Positions 47,952 through 57,616 of a stretch of 64,000 nt of DNA are shown here, piece after piece. The DNA comes from Actinocatenispora rupis (GTDB lineage Bacteria; Actinomycetota; Actinomycetes; Mycobacteriales; Micromonosporaceae): positions 62,001-126,000 of the forward strand of contig NZ_BOMB01000010.1 in the NCBI RefSeq assembly GCF_016861975.1, read 5' to 3'. The notes beneath the pieces were generated by a model. That model worked only from the letters and a program-made list of their open reading frames with translations. It had not been told where the DNA came from and did no database searches. The first letter of the stretch is position 1; every line of letters begins with the position of its first letter. Position numbers and translations under genes: made by a program.

Positions 47952-49301
47952 TCAGCGGGAGAGGTAGAGGGCCTCGGTGAGCGCCATCCGCTCCAGCTCG
48001 CCGGGCGACACGGACTCGTTGGGCGCGTGGATGAGGCAGGCGGGTTCCTCGACGCCGAGGAGCATGATCTCCGCCTCCGGGTACGTGTCGGCGAAGACGG
48101 TGCACAACGGGATGGACCCGCCCTGCCCGGACTCGACCGGGTCGGTGCCGAACGCGGTGCGCATCGCCGCCGACATCGTCCGGTACGCCGGCCCCGTGGT
48201 GGTCGCGCGGAACGGCTGGCCGACGGCCTCGACCGTCACGTCCACCTTTGCGTGCCACGGGGTCGCGGCGACGAGGTGCGACCGCAGCGCGTCGAGCGCC
48301 TCGTGCGCGTCCGTACCCGGGGGGACGCGGAGGTTGATGCGGGCGGCTGCGGTGGGCTGGATGGCGGCGGAAGAGCCGACGACCTTCGGCGCGTCGATGC
48401 CGAGCACGGTGACGGCGGGCCGGGCCCAGAGCCGGTCGGCGACGGTACCGGTGCCGGTGAGGGAGACGCCGTCGAGTACGTGCGCGTCGCGCCGGAACGT
48501 CTCCTCCGGGTACTCGACGCCCGGCCAGGTCTGGTCGTTGCGCAGCCCGCGCACCGTGGTGTCGCCGGTACCGTCGCGCAGCGTGGCGAGTACCCGGATG
48601 AGGGCGGCGAGCGCGTCCGGTGCGGGGCCGCCGAACATCCCCGAGTGCAGCTCACTGTCCATTGTGGACATCGTGACCACCAGCAGGACGGTACCGCGCA
48701 GGCTGGTGGTGAACGTCGGCTGGCCGAGCGTCGCGTTGCCGCAGTCGGCGACGAGGATCTCGTCGGCGCGCAGCAGGTCCGGGTGCGCGGCCACGTACTC
48801 CTCCAGGCCGCCCGTGCCCTGCTCCTCCGAACCCTCCGCGATGACCTTGACGCCCACGTTCGGCGCACCGTCCAGGGCGCGCAGCGCGGTCAGGTGCGCG
48901 ACGATGTTGCCCTTGCAGTCCGCCGTACCCCGGCCGTACCAGCGGCCGTCGACCTCGGTCAGCTCGAACGGCGGCGTACGCCAGGCGGTGTCGGACAGCG
49001 GCGGCTGCACGTCGTAGTGGCAGTACAGCAGGACGGTGGGGCTGCCGGCGGGGCCGGGACGCTCGCCGTACACGGCGGTGCTGCCGTCGGCCACGGTCAG
49101 CAGCCGGGTGGACAGCCCCGTCGCCGAGAACGCGTCGGCCACCCAGCGCGCCGTCTTCGCGCACTCCTCCGCCGGGTACACCCGCGCGTCGGCCACCGAA
49201 CGGTACGACACGAGTTCGGTGAGGTCGTGCCGGGCGCGCGGCATCAGCTCGTGCACCCGCGCGGTCAGTGCCGCCACGTCGGTCTGTCGCGTCGTCTGCA
49301 T
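47952..49301 (-). CDS. M20-family dipeptidase
   Basis: A 449-residue cytosolic metallopeptidase. Metal-site motifs: VLLYCHYDVQPP (His, Asp), WYGRGTADCKGNIVAHL (Asp bridging both metals), VIAEGSEEQGTGGLEEYV (Glu-Glu) and CLIHAPNESVSPGEL (final His). The lid domain lies between GNATLGQPTFTTSLRG and VPPGTDAHEAL. It matches the M20 dipeptidase/carnosinase-like group. It is the last gene of a three-gene unit with an APC permease and a small membrane protein, suggesting peptide or amino-acid uptake followed by hydrolysis. One STMD-encoding palindrome copy lies at 48657. Confidence 0.92.
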   Translation of the reverse strand: MQTTRQTDVAALTARVHELMPRARHDLTELVSYRSVADARVYPAEECAKTARWVADAFSATGLSTRLLTVADGSTAVYGERPGPAGSPTVLLYCHYDVQPPLSDTAWRTPPFELTEVDGRWYGRGTADCKGNIVAHLTALRALDGAPNVGVKVIAEGSEEQGTGGLEEYVAAHPDLLRADEILVADCGNATLGQPTFTTSLRGTVLLVVTMSTMDSELHSGMFGGPAPDALAALIRVLATLRDGTGDTTVRGLRNDQTWPGVEYPEETFRRDAHVLDGVSLTGTGTVADRLWARPAVTVLGIDAPKVVGSSAAIQPTAAARINLRVPPGTDAHEALDALRSHLVAATPWHAKVDVTVEAVGQPFRATTTGPAYRTMSAAMRTAFGTDPVESGQGGSIPLCTVFADTYPEAEIMLLGVEEPACLIHAPNESVSPGELERMALTEALYLSR

Positions 49302-49331
49302 CCGCCCGGTCCCTTCCGGAGTACACGCTGG

Positions 49332-49781
49332 TCAGGGGTTGGCCGTGTCGCCCAGCCGCAGGTCGTCGACCGCCCGCTCGAACGCGTCGGCCTCCTCCGG
49401 GCAGTACGTCCGGATCACCAGGCGTTCGGCGACGACCAGGTCCGCGTCGCCGATCACGCCGCGCTGTCCCGGCCCCGCCGCCCCGTTCGACAGCCCCTGG
49501 TACGCCCGCGCCGTGGACAGCGCCGACCCGGGGTCCTGGCACACCACCCCGCCGTCGGTACCGAACAGCCGGACGACCTGCGCCTTGGACAGCGGGGTCG
49601 GGATGCCCGCGTCGTGCGCGGCGGCGATGAGCCGGTCGGCCTTCGCCGAGGCGTCCCGGGACTCGTGCTGCTGGTGGAACGCGAACAGTCCCCACCCGAC
49701 GCCGATCACCAGCAGCAGCCCGAGCAGCGCGTACGTGACGATCCGCAGGCGGCGGTGGGACCGCACCAGATCCGTACTCAT
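49332..49781 (-). CDS. Small single-pass membrane protein
   Basis: A 149-residue protein with one N-terminal membrane segment, IVTYALLGLLLVIGVGWGLF, so about 115 residues lie outside. The outer part contains two cysteines (VVCQDPGSA and IRTYCPEEA) that may form a disulfide. No family is recognised. It overlaps the permease stop (ATGA) and precedes the dipeptidase by 30 bp, so it is firmly in that operon. An accessory role for the permease is possible. Confidence 0.78.
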   Translation of the reverse strand: MSTDLVRSHRRLRIVTYALLGLLLVIGVGWGLFAFHQQHESRDASAKADRLIAAAHDAGIPTPLSKAQVVRLFGTDGGVVCQDPGSALSTARAYQGLSNGAAGPGQRGVIGDADLVVAERLVIRTYCPEEADAFERAVDDLRLGDTANP

Positions 49782-51259
49782 GCCGGCTCACCCGCCTGTT
49801 CGGCCGCCGGTGTCCGCCAGGACGGCCGCCGCAGCCGGTAGAACAGGAACGGTACGAGCAGGCCGACGACGCCGGCACCGCCCGCCACGATCGCGATGTA
49901 CCCGCCGACCGCGCCGGACTTGAACTGCGACGGCGGCACGAACCCGATGGCCAGCGCGGCGACCGACGCGGCGAACCCGACCACGCACAGCACCGGCAGC
50001 AGCGGCGCCCGGTACCCCCGCGGGTGATCCGGTTTGGTGCGCCGCAACCGCATCGCCGACACGAAGATCAGCAGGTACACGATCAGGTAGACCTGGGTGG
50101 TGATCACCGACAGGATCCAGTACGCGCTGGACACGTCCGGGATGAACGCGTACAGCAGGGCGATGACGGTGGTGACCGCGCCCTGGCAGACCAGGATGTT
50201 GCGCTGCACGCCGTGCTTGTTGAGCCGCTGGAGGAACGGCGGCAGGTAGCCCTCCTCGCGGGCGATCATCAGCAGGCCCTTGCTCGGCCCGGCCAGCCAG
50301 GTCAGCATCCCGCCGAGCGCCGCGGCGATCAGCATGATGCCCAGCACCGGCGTCAGGAACCCGACGTCGAACTCGGCGAAGAACGCGTCGAACGCCTGCA
50401 TCACGCCGGCGGTCAGGCTCAGCTGCCCGCTCGGTACGACCCAGGAGATCGCCAGCGCCGGCACGATGAAGATGGCCAGCACCAGCAGTACCGCGAGAAA
50501 CATCGACCTCGGGTACTCCCGGCCCGGGTTGCGCAGCGACGACACGTGCACCGCGTTCATCTCCATGCCGGAGTACGACAGGAAGTTGTTGACGATGAGC
50601 ACGAGGCTGGCGAGCCCGGCGTACGGCGGGAGCAGGTGCGAGGCGGTCATCGGCGCGGCCGACGGGTGCCCCTGGCCGAGGAACACGATGCCCAGCACCA
50701 GCAGCAGCGTCCCCGGTACGAGCGTGCCGACGATCAGCCCGGCCGACGACAGGCCCGCGACGGACTTGGTGCCCTGCGACGAGACGAGCACGCCGAGCCA
50801 GTACAGGGCCATGATGACGATGGCGGTGAACACGCCGCTGGACGCCAGCTTCGGGTCGAACACGTACGCCAGCGTGCTGGCCACGTACGCGAGCAGGCTG
50901 GGGTAGTAGAAGATCGTCATCGCGAACTGGCACCAGACGGCGAGGAAGCCGAGCGGCTTGGACAGGCCCTCGCTGACCCACCGGTACACGCCGCCGGACC
51001 AGCCGGACGCGAGTTCCGCCGACACCAGCGACGTCGGCAGCAGGAACACGATGGCCGGCACCAGGTAGAGGAAGATGCAGGCCAGGCCGTACACGGCCAT
51101 GGTCGGCGAGGCGCGCAGGCTCGCCACCGAACTGGTCGTCATGAACGCCAGCGCGACCCACGTGATGCGGTTCGCCGGCGCCGGCCTCGGTACCGCCGCC
51201 GGCACGGTCGCGGTACGCCTCGCCCGGCGCCCGTCGGCCGGCATGTCCACCGCACCCAT
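49778..51259 (-). CDS. APC-superfamily amino acid permease (GadC-like)
   Basis: A 493-residue transporter with about 12 membrane segments. The first half reads ITWVALAFMTTSSVASLRAS and AIVFLLPTSLVSAELASGWS followed by GGVYRWVSEGLSKPLGF. The central NFLSYSGMEMNAVHVSSLRN and LTWLAGPSKGLLMIAREEGY are typical of the glutamate:GABA antiporter (GadC) and related exchangers. ATG 51259 follows GGGGAGG. It is the first gene of the permease/membrane protein/dipeptidase operon. The substrate is probably an amino acid or its decarboxylated product. Confidence 0.9.
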   Translation of the reverse strand: MGAVDMPADGRRARRTATVPAAVPRPAPANRITWVALAFMTTSSVASLRASPTMAVYGLACIFLYLVPAIVFLLPTSLVSAELASGWSGGVYRWVSEGLSKPLGFLAVWCQFAMTIFYYPSLLAYVASTLAYVFDPKLASSGVFTAIVIMALYWLGVLVSSQGTKSVAGLSSAGLIVGTLVPGTLLLVLGIVFLGQGHPSAAPMTASHLLPPYAGLASLVLIVNNFLSYSGMEMNAVHVSSLRNPGREYPRSMFLAVLLVLAIFIVPALAISWVVPSGQLSLTAGVMQAFDAFFAEFDVGFLTPVLGIMLIAAALGGMLTWLAGPSKGLLMIAREEGYLPPFLQRLNKHGVQRNILVCQGAVTTVIALLYAFIPDVSSAYWILSVITTQVYLIVYLLIFVSAMRLRRTKPDHPRGYRAPLLPVLCVVGFAASVAALAIGFVPPSQFKSGAVGGYIAIVAGGAGVVGLLVPFLFYRLRRPSWRTPAAEQAGEPA

Positions 51260-51473
51260 GGCGCCTCCCCAGCCCGGTGACGTGTGCACCGACGGTAAGC
51301 CGGCGCCCACCCCGCGCGGGGGCGGTTGCCGAAACATCCCCCGGGAACCCGTCAACGGGGCCGTTTCCGCCCCGTCCACAGTGGAGACTCACCCGGGTAC
51401 GCCGGTGCCGGAGGTGGCGCGGGCGCCGTAGCATCGGGTACCCGGTGGTGCGGTACGAGGGGGAGTCGGCGTG

Positions 51474-51884
51474 ATGCGGCGGATCGGGATCGTGCGGCGG
51501 ATCGGGTTCGTGATGCTGGCGCTGGTGGCGATGGCCGGCTGCGGCGGGCAGTCCGCCCGCTCCACGGACCACCACCCGGCCGCGGCTCGCGCGGCGGTGC
51601 TCACCGCGTACCTGGCGGCCGACGCCACGCCCGACGAGCAGGGCGCGGTGCGCGCGGCGTTGCAGCGGGGCCGTGCGGTCACGAGCACGGTGTTCGTGTC
51701 CAGGGACCACGCGTACCGGGGGGCGAAGGAGGCCGGGCTCACGGTCGATCCGCGGTCGGTCAAGGCGTTCTACCGGTCCACGGTGACCGACGTCGCCGCC
51801 GGTACCGGCCTGGCCACGGCGATCCGGCGGATGGCCGGCGTCGACTCCGTCACCGTCTTCCCCGCGCCGAGCCCCACCCGCTGA
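51474..51884 (+). CDS. Lipoprotein carrying an FtsX extracellular-type domain
   Basis: A 136-residue secreted protein. The signal RIGFVMLALVAMAGC ends in a lipobox (VAMAGC), so it should be a membrane-anchored lipoprotein. The mature part matches the FtsX extracellular domain pattern: TSTVFVSRDHAYRGAKEAG (compare VxfvskeeAyxrfke) and later GLATAIRRMAGVDSVTVF (compare lrglpGVdxV). The FtsX membrane segments are missing. FtsX normally relays FtsE ATPase signals to cell-wall hydrolases; a free domain might compete for or tether such hydrolases. ATG 51474 or GTG 51471 may serve as start, with GAGGGGGAG upstream. Monocistronic. Confidence 0.8.
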   Translation: MRRIGIVRRIGFVMLALVAMAGCGGQSARSTDHHPAAARAAVLTAYLAADATPDEQGAVRAALQRGRAVTSTVFVSRDHAYRGAKEAGLTVDPRSVKAFYRSTVTDVAAGTGLATAIRRMAGVDSVTVFPAPSPTR

Positions 51885-51926
51885 CGCCGACCGGGGCGCG
51901 CCGAGGTGCCGGTCCGGCGCCCGGGG

Positions 51927-52676
51927 TCAGTGCCGGTGCGTGTTGTCCGGCTGGTGCGGGTCGGCCGGGTGCTCGAAGCCGGGGCGCAGCGTCACGCGGG
52001 CGCGGCGCTGCCGTTCGATCCAGTCCACGAACGCGTGCCGCCGCGCCGCGTCCCGCAGGTCCGCCACGTCCGCGGTACGCACGCCGCCGGGGCGTACCTC
52101 GTCGACGTGCACGGTCCAGGCCGCGCCCGCGAACCCGACCGGCCCGGACGACCGGCCCGGCTCCGTTGCGGCGATCGCCGCGCCGAGCGGCCCCGCGTAC
52201 TGGTCGACCCGTACCCAGCCGAGGTGTTGCGGCGCGCCGCCGTCCGCGGGCACCAGCCGGACCAGCCGGCGCTCCGGTTCGGTGTCCTCCTGCCGCCGGT
52301 GGCCGGCGGGCGCGTCCACGCCGGCGGTGACCACCTCGTACACGGCGCGGGCGAGCGGGGACGCGACGAGCACCGCGACCGGTACGCTGCCGAGTTCCAG
52401 AGCGGCGGTCGGGTCGGGGCGCCACGGCGCGCGGTGCCGGTCGGCGGGGGTGACGCCCCGCTCGGCGGCGGTGTGCTCGACCAGCCGCTCCACCGTGAGC
52501 AGCTGGACCAGCCAGCGGCGCAGCTGCCGCCCCTCGGCGCCGTCGTCGCGCGGCAGCAGCGGGGCGGCCGGCCCGCGCCGCATCCGGGCCAGTACGTCCT
52601 CCACGGCGTCCAGCCCGATCGCGACGCCGTCGACCTCGGCGACGACGGCGTCGTGCGGGTGCGCGTGCACGGTCAC
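51927..52676 (-). CDS. SurA/PpiC-like protein linked to the mannosidase gene
   Basis: A 249-residue protein. The N-terminus (VVAEVDGVAIGLDAVEDVLA, then LRRWLVQLLTVERLVEHTAA) resembles the N-terminal helical region of SurA/PpiC-type foldases, and the end (FVDWIERQRRARVTLRPGFE and HPADP) is like proteins often annotated as malonyl-CoA-ACP transacylase in streptomycetes. No acyltransferase GHSxG motif is present, so that label is doubtful. There is no signal peptide. GTG 52676 overlaps the alpha-mannosidase stop as GTGA, so the two are translated together. The function is unknown. Confidence 0.72.
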   Translation of the reverse strand: MTVHAHPHDAVVAEVDGVAIGLDAVEDVLARMRRGPAAPLLPRDDGAEGRQLRRWLVQLLTVERLVEHTAAERGVTPADRHRAPWRPDPTAALELGSVPVAVLVASPLARAVYEVVTAGVDAPAGHRRQEDTEPERRLVRLVPADGGAPQHLGWVRVDQYAGPLGAAIAATEPGRSSGPVGFAGAAWTVHVDEVRPGGVRTADVADLRDAARRHAFVDWIERQRRARVTLRPGFEHPADPHQPDNTHRH

Positions 52677-55600
52677 CGGCCGGTCCCGACGATGAGCGGG
52701 ACGGCGGGGGAGTAGCGCACGGCGCCGGCCGACGCCGCCTTGAGGAGTACCCAGGCGGTGCGGGGTGCGGCGTCCAGCGGCGCGGTGACGGTGACGGTGA
52801 CCGGCGCGGAACCACCGGCCGGTACGGTCACGCCCTGCACCCGCGGCCCGACCATGCCCCACGTCTCGTACGGGCTGAGCGCCCACACGGCCACGTCCGC
52901 GTCGGTACGGTTCGCGTTGTGCAGCACCGCCTCGACGGTGGTCGTCCCGCCCGGCTCCACCGTCGCACCGGTACTCGTCAGCTCCAGCGTCACGCCGCTG
53001 TCGCCGCCCTGGATCGCTTGCGCCGCAACGGGATCCGCGGGCGGCTCCGGCTCCTCGACGGGGCCTGCGGTGAGCAGGGCGACGTCCTCGTACCGCTGGC
53101 CGGCGTCGGTGATGCCGACCCGGACCGCGTACCGCCCCGGCTCCGGTTCGGCCGGCGGCGTCACCGTCACCGTGTACTCCACGTGCCCGCCCGGACCCAG
53201 CTCGTACGGCAGGGTCGTGGCGCTGGCGGTCCAGCCCGCCGGTACGGCGACGGTGGCCAGGCCGGCGCGGTCGGCGTCGACCACGTCGGACGAGACCACC
53301 ACCCGCAGGCTCACCGGTACGCCGCCGTCGACGGCCGCGCGGGTCGGTTCGACGTGCACCGACACCGGCTGGTACCCGAGCGGGGCGGGGCCGGAGTTGT
53401 GCAGCCAGTACCGGGAGAAGAGGGGTTGCACGGGGTCGGTGGTGGGGCCGAGCGGCGAGGCGGGTGCCGCGGCCAGCCCGGTGGCGTCGACGTCGAGCAC
53501 AGCGGTGACCACATCGGACGGTCCACTGTGGAGCGTCGCGGTCCCGCCGCGGACCGGCAGCGGGTCGCCCGGCCGTTCCAGCAGATCCGCGGTACGGGCC
53601 GCGACGACCGGCGTCACCAGGCCGATCCGCACCTCGCCGCCGCGACCGTACGCGTCGTAGCCGCGGACGGTGACGCCGTCGCGGACGGACGGCCGGGCCG
53701 CGCTGCCCACCGCGATCGGGTTGCCGGTCGGCTTCAACGTCGTCAGCACGAACCCGTCGGAGACCTCGACGAGCGCCGCGCTGGCCGGCAGCGGCCCCGG
53801 ATGCGGCGGCGCGACCACCCCGCGCAGCGGGTTCGTGAACCCGGCACCCGCCTCGACCATGCCGGCCCGCCGCCAGTCGCCGTCCCCCGCGACGAACGCG
53901 TACTCCAGCTCGTGCGTCCAGTGCTGCAACTGGAACGCCGACCCGTCCGGCGCGGTGCGCTTCGGCGGATCCAGCCAGACCCCGGACGGCCAGCCCGTGC
54001 AGGACCGCAGCAGCGACAGGTGCAGCGCGCCGTCGGAGGTGACGGCGAACCCGGGGATGCCGCGGTTGAGCAGCCCCACCGTCCGGTCCTCGTAGGAGGC
54101 CACGCCGTGCGGAACCCGTTGCGCCACAGCGATGTCCGCGTCGGCCAGGTCCGCGACGACCGCGGCCAGCTCGGCGTCCAGCGCCGCGTCGTCCACGCCG
54201 TCGACCAGCAGGCAGTCGAGCGCCTCCGGGTCGCGCAGGTCGGCGCCCGGCACCCACACCTCGGCCAGCGGCCGCGCCGCCGGCACCCACACCCGCGCCC
54301 GGCCCGTCTCCGCGAGCTGCCGCGTCCACTCCTCCGCGTACGCCTCGCCCGCCTCGGCGAGCACCCGCGCCGCGTACCCGTTGCGCTCGGGGCCGCCGAC
54401 GAGGACCCGGACGTCGGGGAGGTTGGAGTCGACGTCGAGCAGCCCGTACCGGGAGCCGCCGGCGCGGGACGTGGTCGCGGTGACGCCCTGCCCGACGAGC
54501 GCCACCACCAGGGGCCGCACCCGACCCTGGTCGAACGCGTCCGGGCAGACCACCTCGGCGATGCCGATCGCGCGCCGGCCCGTACCGTCCGATGTGGACA
54601 CCGAGACGCGCGCCGCCGCCGACAGCCCGAACCACGTGTACGCCGGATTGTCGAGCGTCCACGGGTGTTCCGCGCTGTCCACGTCGATCAGGCCGAACCC
54701 GCGGCCGATCACCGCGTCGCCCACCTCACTGACCGGCAGCGCGCCCGGCACCGGGCTCGGGAACCGCACCCGGACCAGCTTGTCCGAGCCGGTGAACTCG
54801 TCGACCCGGGTCCGCACGTCGACCCGGTCCACGCCGTCCAGCACCGTCACGTACTGCGTGTACCGCACCGGGCCGACCTCGCCGCGCACCACCAGCCGCT
54901 CGCCGAGCGGGCCGCGCTCCGCGGTGACCGTCGCCGCGGTGTCGCGCGCGTACGTCCGGCCGCCGGACGGCACCAGGTGCCAGGGGCCCTCCTTGAACCG
55001 CGGGTGCTCGGCGTACTCGTCGTACACCACGAGCTCGTTGGCGACCTCGCCGGCGGCGACCAGTTCCCGGCCCGTCGCGCGCTCGACGACGCTGGCCAGC
55101 CCGCCGCCGCGGGCCGGGTCGGCGCGCACCGTGAACCGGTCGCTCGTCGCCGTCACCCCGTCGACCGGAACCCACCGTCCGTCGACCTCCGCCGGTACGA
55201 GATGCACTGTGCGGTAACCGATCCCGGGCACGTCCACCGCGACGAACGACACCACCGCGGCGCGCAGCCCGCCCTCCGGGTACTCCTCGGCGGCCTCGAC
55301 CGCCACCGGCCGCACCGAGTCGCCGTCGGCGGCCACCAGCCCGGTGACGCCCGGCGCGGGCAGCTCGACGCGTACCGTGACGACGTCGGTCCGGGCGAAC
55401 GACTGTCCATTGTGGACCGTGACGGCGAGCACGCCGTCGCCCGCCGTGCTGTCCACCAACCCCGTCAGGTACTCCTGCGCGGCGTCGCGGACGTCGCCGG
55501 CCCGCTCCAGCGCCTCCCGCCACCCCGTCATCAGATCCAGGTACACCTGGTCGGACTCGGAGCCGGTCACCGCGTCGTGGTGCGCCCCGTACGCCAGCTG

Positions 55601-56962
55601 CCGCCAGGCCGAGTCCAGCGCCTCGTGCGGGTAGCCCGCCCCGTACAGCGAGGCGAGGGTGGCGAACTTCTCCGCCTCCATCGCCGCCTGCTCGCCGGCC
55701 CGGTGCGCCTGCTTCGTGTCGATGTACGACACGTCCTTCCCGGTGTACACCGGGTTCATGTCGCGGCTCTGCGGCGTCGCGGTCCGGCCCTGCTCCGCCA
55801 GATCCCGGCGCACCAGGTCGAAGAACTCGCGCGGCAGCCCGGACACGAACCGCGGCCACACGTACCGGTCGCGCCAGTGCCGGTGGATCTCGGTGACCCA
55901 CCGGTTCGGCGGGGTGTAGTCGGTGCCGACCGGCAGCAGGATCGACTTCCCCGCCGCGACCGGCTTCAACCCCTGGTACAGCCGGTACGTCTGCGCGACC
56001 GCCTCGTCCAGCGTCGGCGCCGAGTCCATCCACCACCCGGCCGAGTAGTGGTTCGCCATGTACGCGGTGAGCACGCCGCGCCCGCTCGGCGAGATCCACT
56101 CGAACTCGGCCGGGAACTGCATCACCGTCGCGTCGCCCGGCTCCGCGTTCCACATGTCGAGCATCGGACCCCACTGGTGGAACGGGCCGCGCGCCCACGA
56201 CGACGAGGTGAGCCCCGCGTCCGCCACCATCCCCGGGAACTGCGGGTCGTGCCCGAACACGTCGAGCTGCCACGCCGTCGCCGGCTCGCCGCCCAGCACC
56301 CCGCGCTGGAAACCGATGCCGTACACCAGGTTGCGGGCGGTGGTCTCGGCCGCGGTGAGGTTCGAGTTCGGCTCGTTGTACGTGCCGCCCATCAGTTCCA
56401 GGCGGCCCTCGGCGAGCAGCGCGCGCAGCTCCGACCGGTGCTCCGGATACGCGTCCCAGAACGGCTTCAGGTAGTCCAGCTCCGCCAGTACGAACGTGTA
56501 GTCCGGGTCGCGGCGCGCCTGCGCCAGGTGCGCGCGGACCAGCGCGAAACCGGGCATCCCGCGGTGGTTCTGGTCGGTCAGGTCCGGCCGCTGCCACTCG
56601 CTCGTGTACGCCGCCTGCGTGTTCCACCAGACCGGGTCGTAGTGGAAGTGGTTGACCATGACCATCGTCCAGCCCGGCTCCGCCACCGTCAGCACCCCGG
56701 TACCGCCGGGCGCGGCCACGCCGTCCACGGTCACCGTGACCGCGACCGACGACCCCACCGCCGCCTCGGTACGCACGCCGACCTCGACCGTCGTGTCACC
56801 CGCCAGCGGTACCGGATCGGGGGTGGTGACGCCGGGTCCGGTCACCGCGAGGATGCCGGTACCGGCGGGCTCGGCCAGCCGGACCCGGACGACCTGACGC
56901 GGGTCCTCCTCGGTGCCGACGAACAGGTCGGTCGACTCGACGGAACTGATGACAGTCGGCAC
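52673..56962 (-). CDS. GH38 alpha-mannosidase, large form
   Basis: A 1429-residue glycosidase with no evident signal peptide. The GH38 catalytic features are NHFHYDPVWWNTQAAYTSEW (metal His and Asp) and the nucleophile Asp in WQLDVFGHDPQFPGM; HHDAVTGSESDQVY and EFEWISPSGRG also match the family. A central helical bundle precedes long beta-rich C-terminal domains, and the last ~300 residues (PVSLRVVVSSDVVDADRAGL, GGTTTVEAVLHNANRTDADV) look like NEW3-type beta sandwiches, which explains the extra length. GTG 56962 with GGGAGCC upstream is chosen. The start is near a GAGAATTCTC palindrome (56994-57003). It hydrolyses alpha-mannosides. Confidence 0.9.
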   Translation of the reverse strand: MPTVISSVESTDLFVGTEEDPRQVVRVRLAEPAGTGILAVTGPGVTTPDPVPLAGDTTVEVGVRTEAAVGSSVAVTVTVDGVAAPGGTGVLTVAEPGWTMVMVNHFHYDPVWWNTQAAYTSEWQRPDLTDQNHRGMPGFALVRAHLAQARRDPDYTFVLAELDYLKPFWDAYPEHRSELRALLAEGRLELMGGTYNEPNSNLTAAETTARNLVYGIGFQRGVLGGEPATAWQLDVFGHDPQFPGMVADAGLTSSSWARGPFHQWGPMLDMWNAEPGDATVMQFPAEFEWISPSGRGVLTAYMANHYSAGWWMDSAPTLDEAVAQTYRLYQGLKPVAAGKSILLPVGTDYTPPNRWVTEIHRHWRDRYVWPRFVSGLPREFFDLVRRDLAEQGRTATPQSRDMNPVYTGKDVSYIDTKQAHRAGEQAAMEAEKFATLASLYGAGYPHEALDSAWRQLAYGAHHDAVTGSESDQVYLDLMTGWREALERAGDVRDAAQEYLTGLVDSTAGDGVLAVTVHNGQSFARTDVVTVRVELPAPGVTGLVAADGDSVRPVAVEAAEEYPEGGLRAAVVSFVAVDVPGIGYRTVHLVPAEVDGRWVPVDGVTATSDRFTVRADPARGGGLASVVERATGRELVAAGEVANELVVYDEYAEHPRFKEGPWHLVPSGGRTYARDTAATVTAERGPLGERLVVRGEVGPVRYTQYVTVLDGVDRVDVRTRVDEFTGSDKLVRVRFPSPVPGALPVSEVGDAVIGRGFGLIDVDSAEHPWTLDNPAYTWFGLSAAARVSVSTSDGTGRRAIGIAEVVCPDAFDQGRVRPLVVALVGQGVTATTSRAGGSRYGLLDVDSNLPDVRVLVGGPERNGYAARVLAEAGEAYAEEWTRQLAETGRARVWVPAARPLAEVWVPGADLRDPEALDCLLVDGVDDAALDAELAAVVADLADADIAVAQRVPHGVASYEDRTVGLLNRGIPGFAVTSDGALHLSLLRSCTGWPSGVWLDPPKRTAPDGSAFQLQHWTHELEYAFVAGDGDWRRAGMVEAGAGFTNPLRGVVAPPHPGPLPASAALVEVSDGFVLTTLKPTGNPIAVGSAARPSVRDGVTVRGYDAYGRGGEVRIGLVTPVVAARTADLLERPGDPLPVRGGTATLHSGPSDVVTAVLDVDATGLAAAPASPLGPTTDPVQPLFSRYWLHNSGPAPLGYQPVSVHVEPTRAAVDGGVPVSLRVVVSSDVVDADRAGLATVAVPAGWTASATTLPYELGPGGHVEYTVTVTPPAEPEPGRYAVRVGITDAGQRYEDVALLTAGPVEEPEPPADPVAAQAIQGGDSGVTLELTSTGATVEPGGTTTVEAVLHNANRTDADVAVWALSPYETWGMVGPRVQGVTVPAGGSAPVTVTVTAPLDAAPRTAWVLLKAASAGAVRYSPAVPLIVGTGR

Positions 56963-57086
56963 GGACGGCTCCCGGAGGTGGGCGAGCAATTCCGAGAATT
57001 CTCTCCCCGCCCCCGGCCCGCCGCACCCGAGACGAGCGCCACAGTTTCACCCCGTCCGGTACGTGGGACCGGGCTGGCGTCCGCGC

Positions 57087-57123
57087 CGGCTCAGCCGCGC
57101 CGCGTCGGCTCAGCCGCGCCGCG
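57087..57123. repeat. 19-bp direct repeat across the rnhA stop codon
   Basis: CGGCTCAGCCGCGCCGCG occurs at 57087-57104 and 57106-57123. The downstream copy holds the rnhA stop codon, so the last codons and stop of the gene are duplicated outside it. Confidence 0.8.
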
Positions 57124-57613
57124 CGGCCGTACGCGGGCGTCGGGTCGGCGGGGCGACGATGCCGGCCGCGTCCAGCGCCTCGCGCAGCCCGCGCGCGGCG
57201 AGCCGGTCGGCGCGCTCGTTGCCCGGATGGCCGGCGTGCCCCTTCACCCAGTGCCACTCGACCTGGTGTCGTCCGGCGGCGGTGTCGAGCGCCTGCCACA
57301 GATCGGCGTTCTTGACCGGCTCCCGCCCCGTCGTACGCCAGCCGTTCGCCTTCCAGCGCGGCAGCCACCGCGTCACGCCGTTCCGCACGTACGTGCTGTC
57401 GGTGTAGAGCAGCACGTGCACCGGGCGGGTCAGCGTGGACAGCGCCTCGATCGGCGCGGTCAGCTCCATCCGGTTGTTCGTGGTGGTGCCGGCGTCGCCA
57501 CCGCACAGCTCCCGCTCGTGCCCGCCGTACGTCAGCAGGGCGCCCCAGCCGCCCGGCCCCGGATTGGGCACGCACGCCCCGTCGGTGTACACCTCGACCT
57601 GCTGCACCGGCAC
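57110..57613 (-). CDS. rnhA: Ribonuclease HI
   Basis: A 167-residue type 1 RNase H that degrades RNA in RNA:DNA hybrids. The four catalytic acids are visible: Asp in [12 protein letters not shown], Glu in [13 protein letters not shown], Asp in [13 protein letters not shown], and Asp in [11 protein letters not shown]; His lies in [11 protein letters not shown]. The basic handle region [20 protein letters not shown] is present. GTG 57613 follows the LacI stop by three bases, so the gene is read from the lacI transcript, an odd partner for a housekeeping enzyme. It may be a second RNase H. Confidence 0.95.
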   Translation of the reverse strand: MPVQQVEVYTDGACVPNPGPGGWGALLTYGGHERELCGGDAGTTTNNRMELTAPIEALSTLTRPVHVLLYTDSTYVRNGVTRWLPRWKANGWRTTGREPVKNADLWQALDTAAGRHQVEWHWVKGHAGHPGNERADRLAARGLREALDAAGIVAPPTRRPRTAARRG

Positions 57614-57616
57614 AGC

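Noticed and set aside
51927-52676. Malonyl-CoA:ACP transacylase
   Set aside because: No GHSxG nucleophile or acyltransferase motif is present; the helical N-terminus looks SurA/PpiC-like instead.
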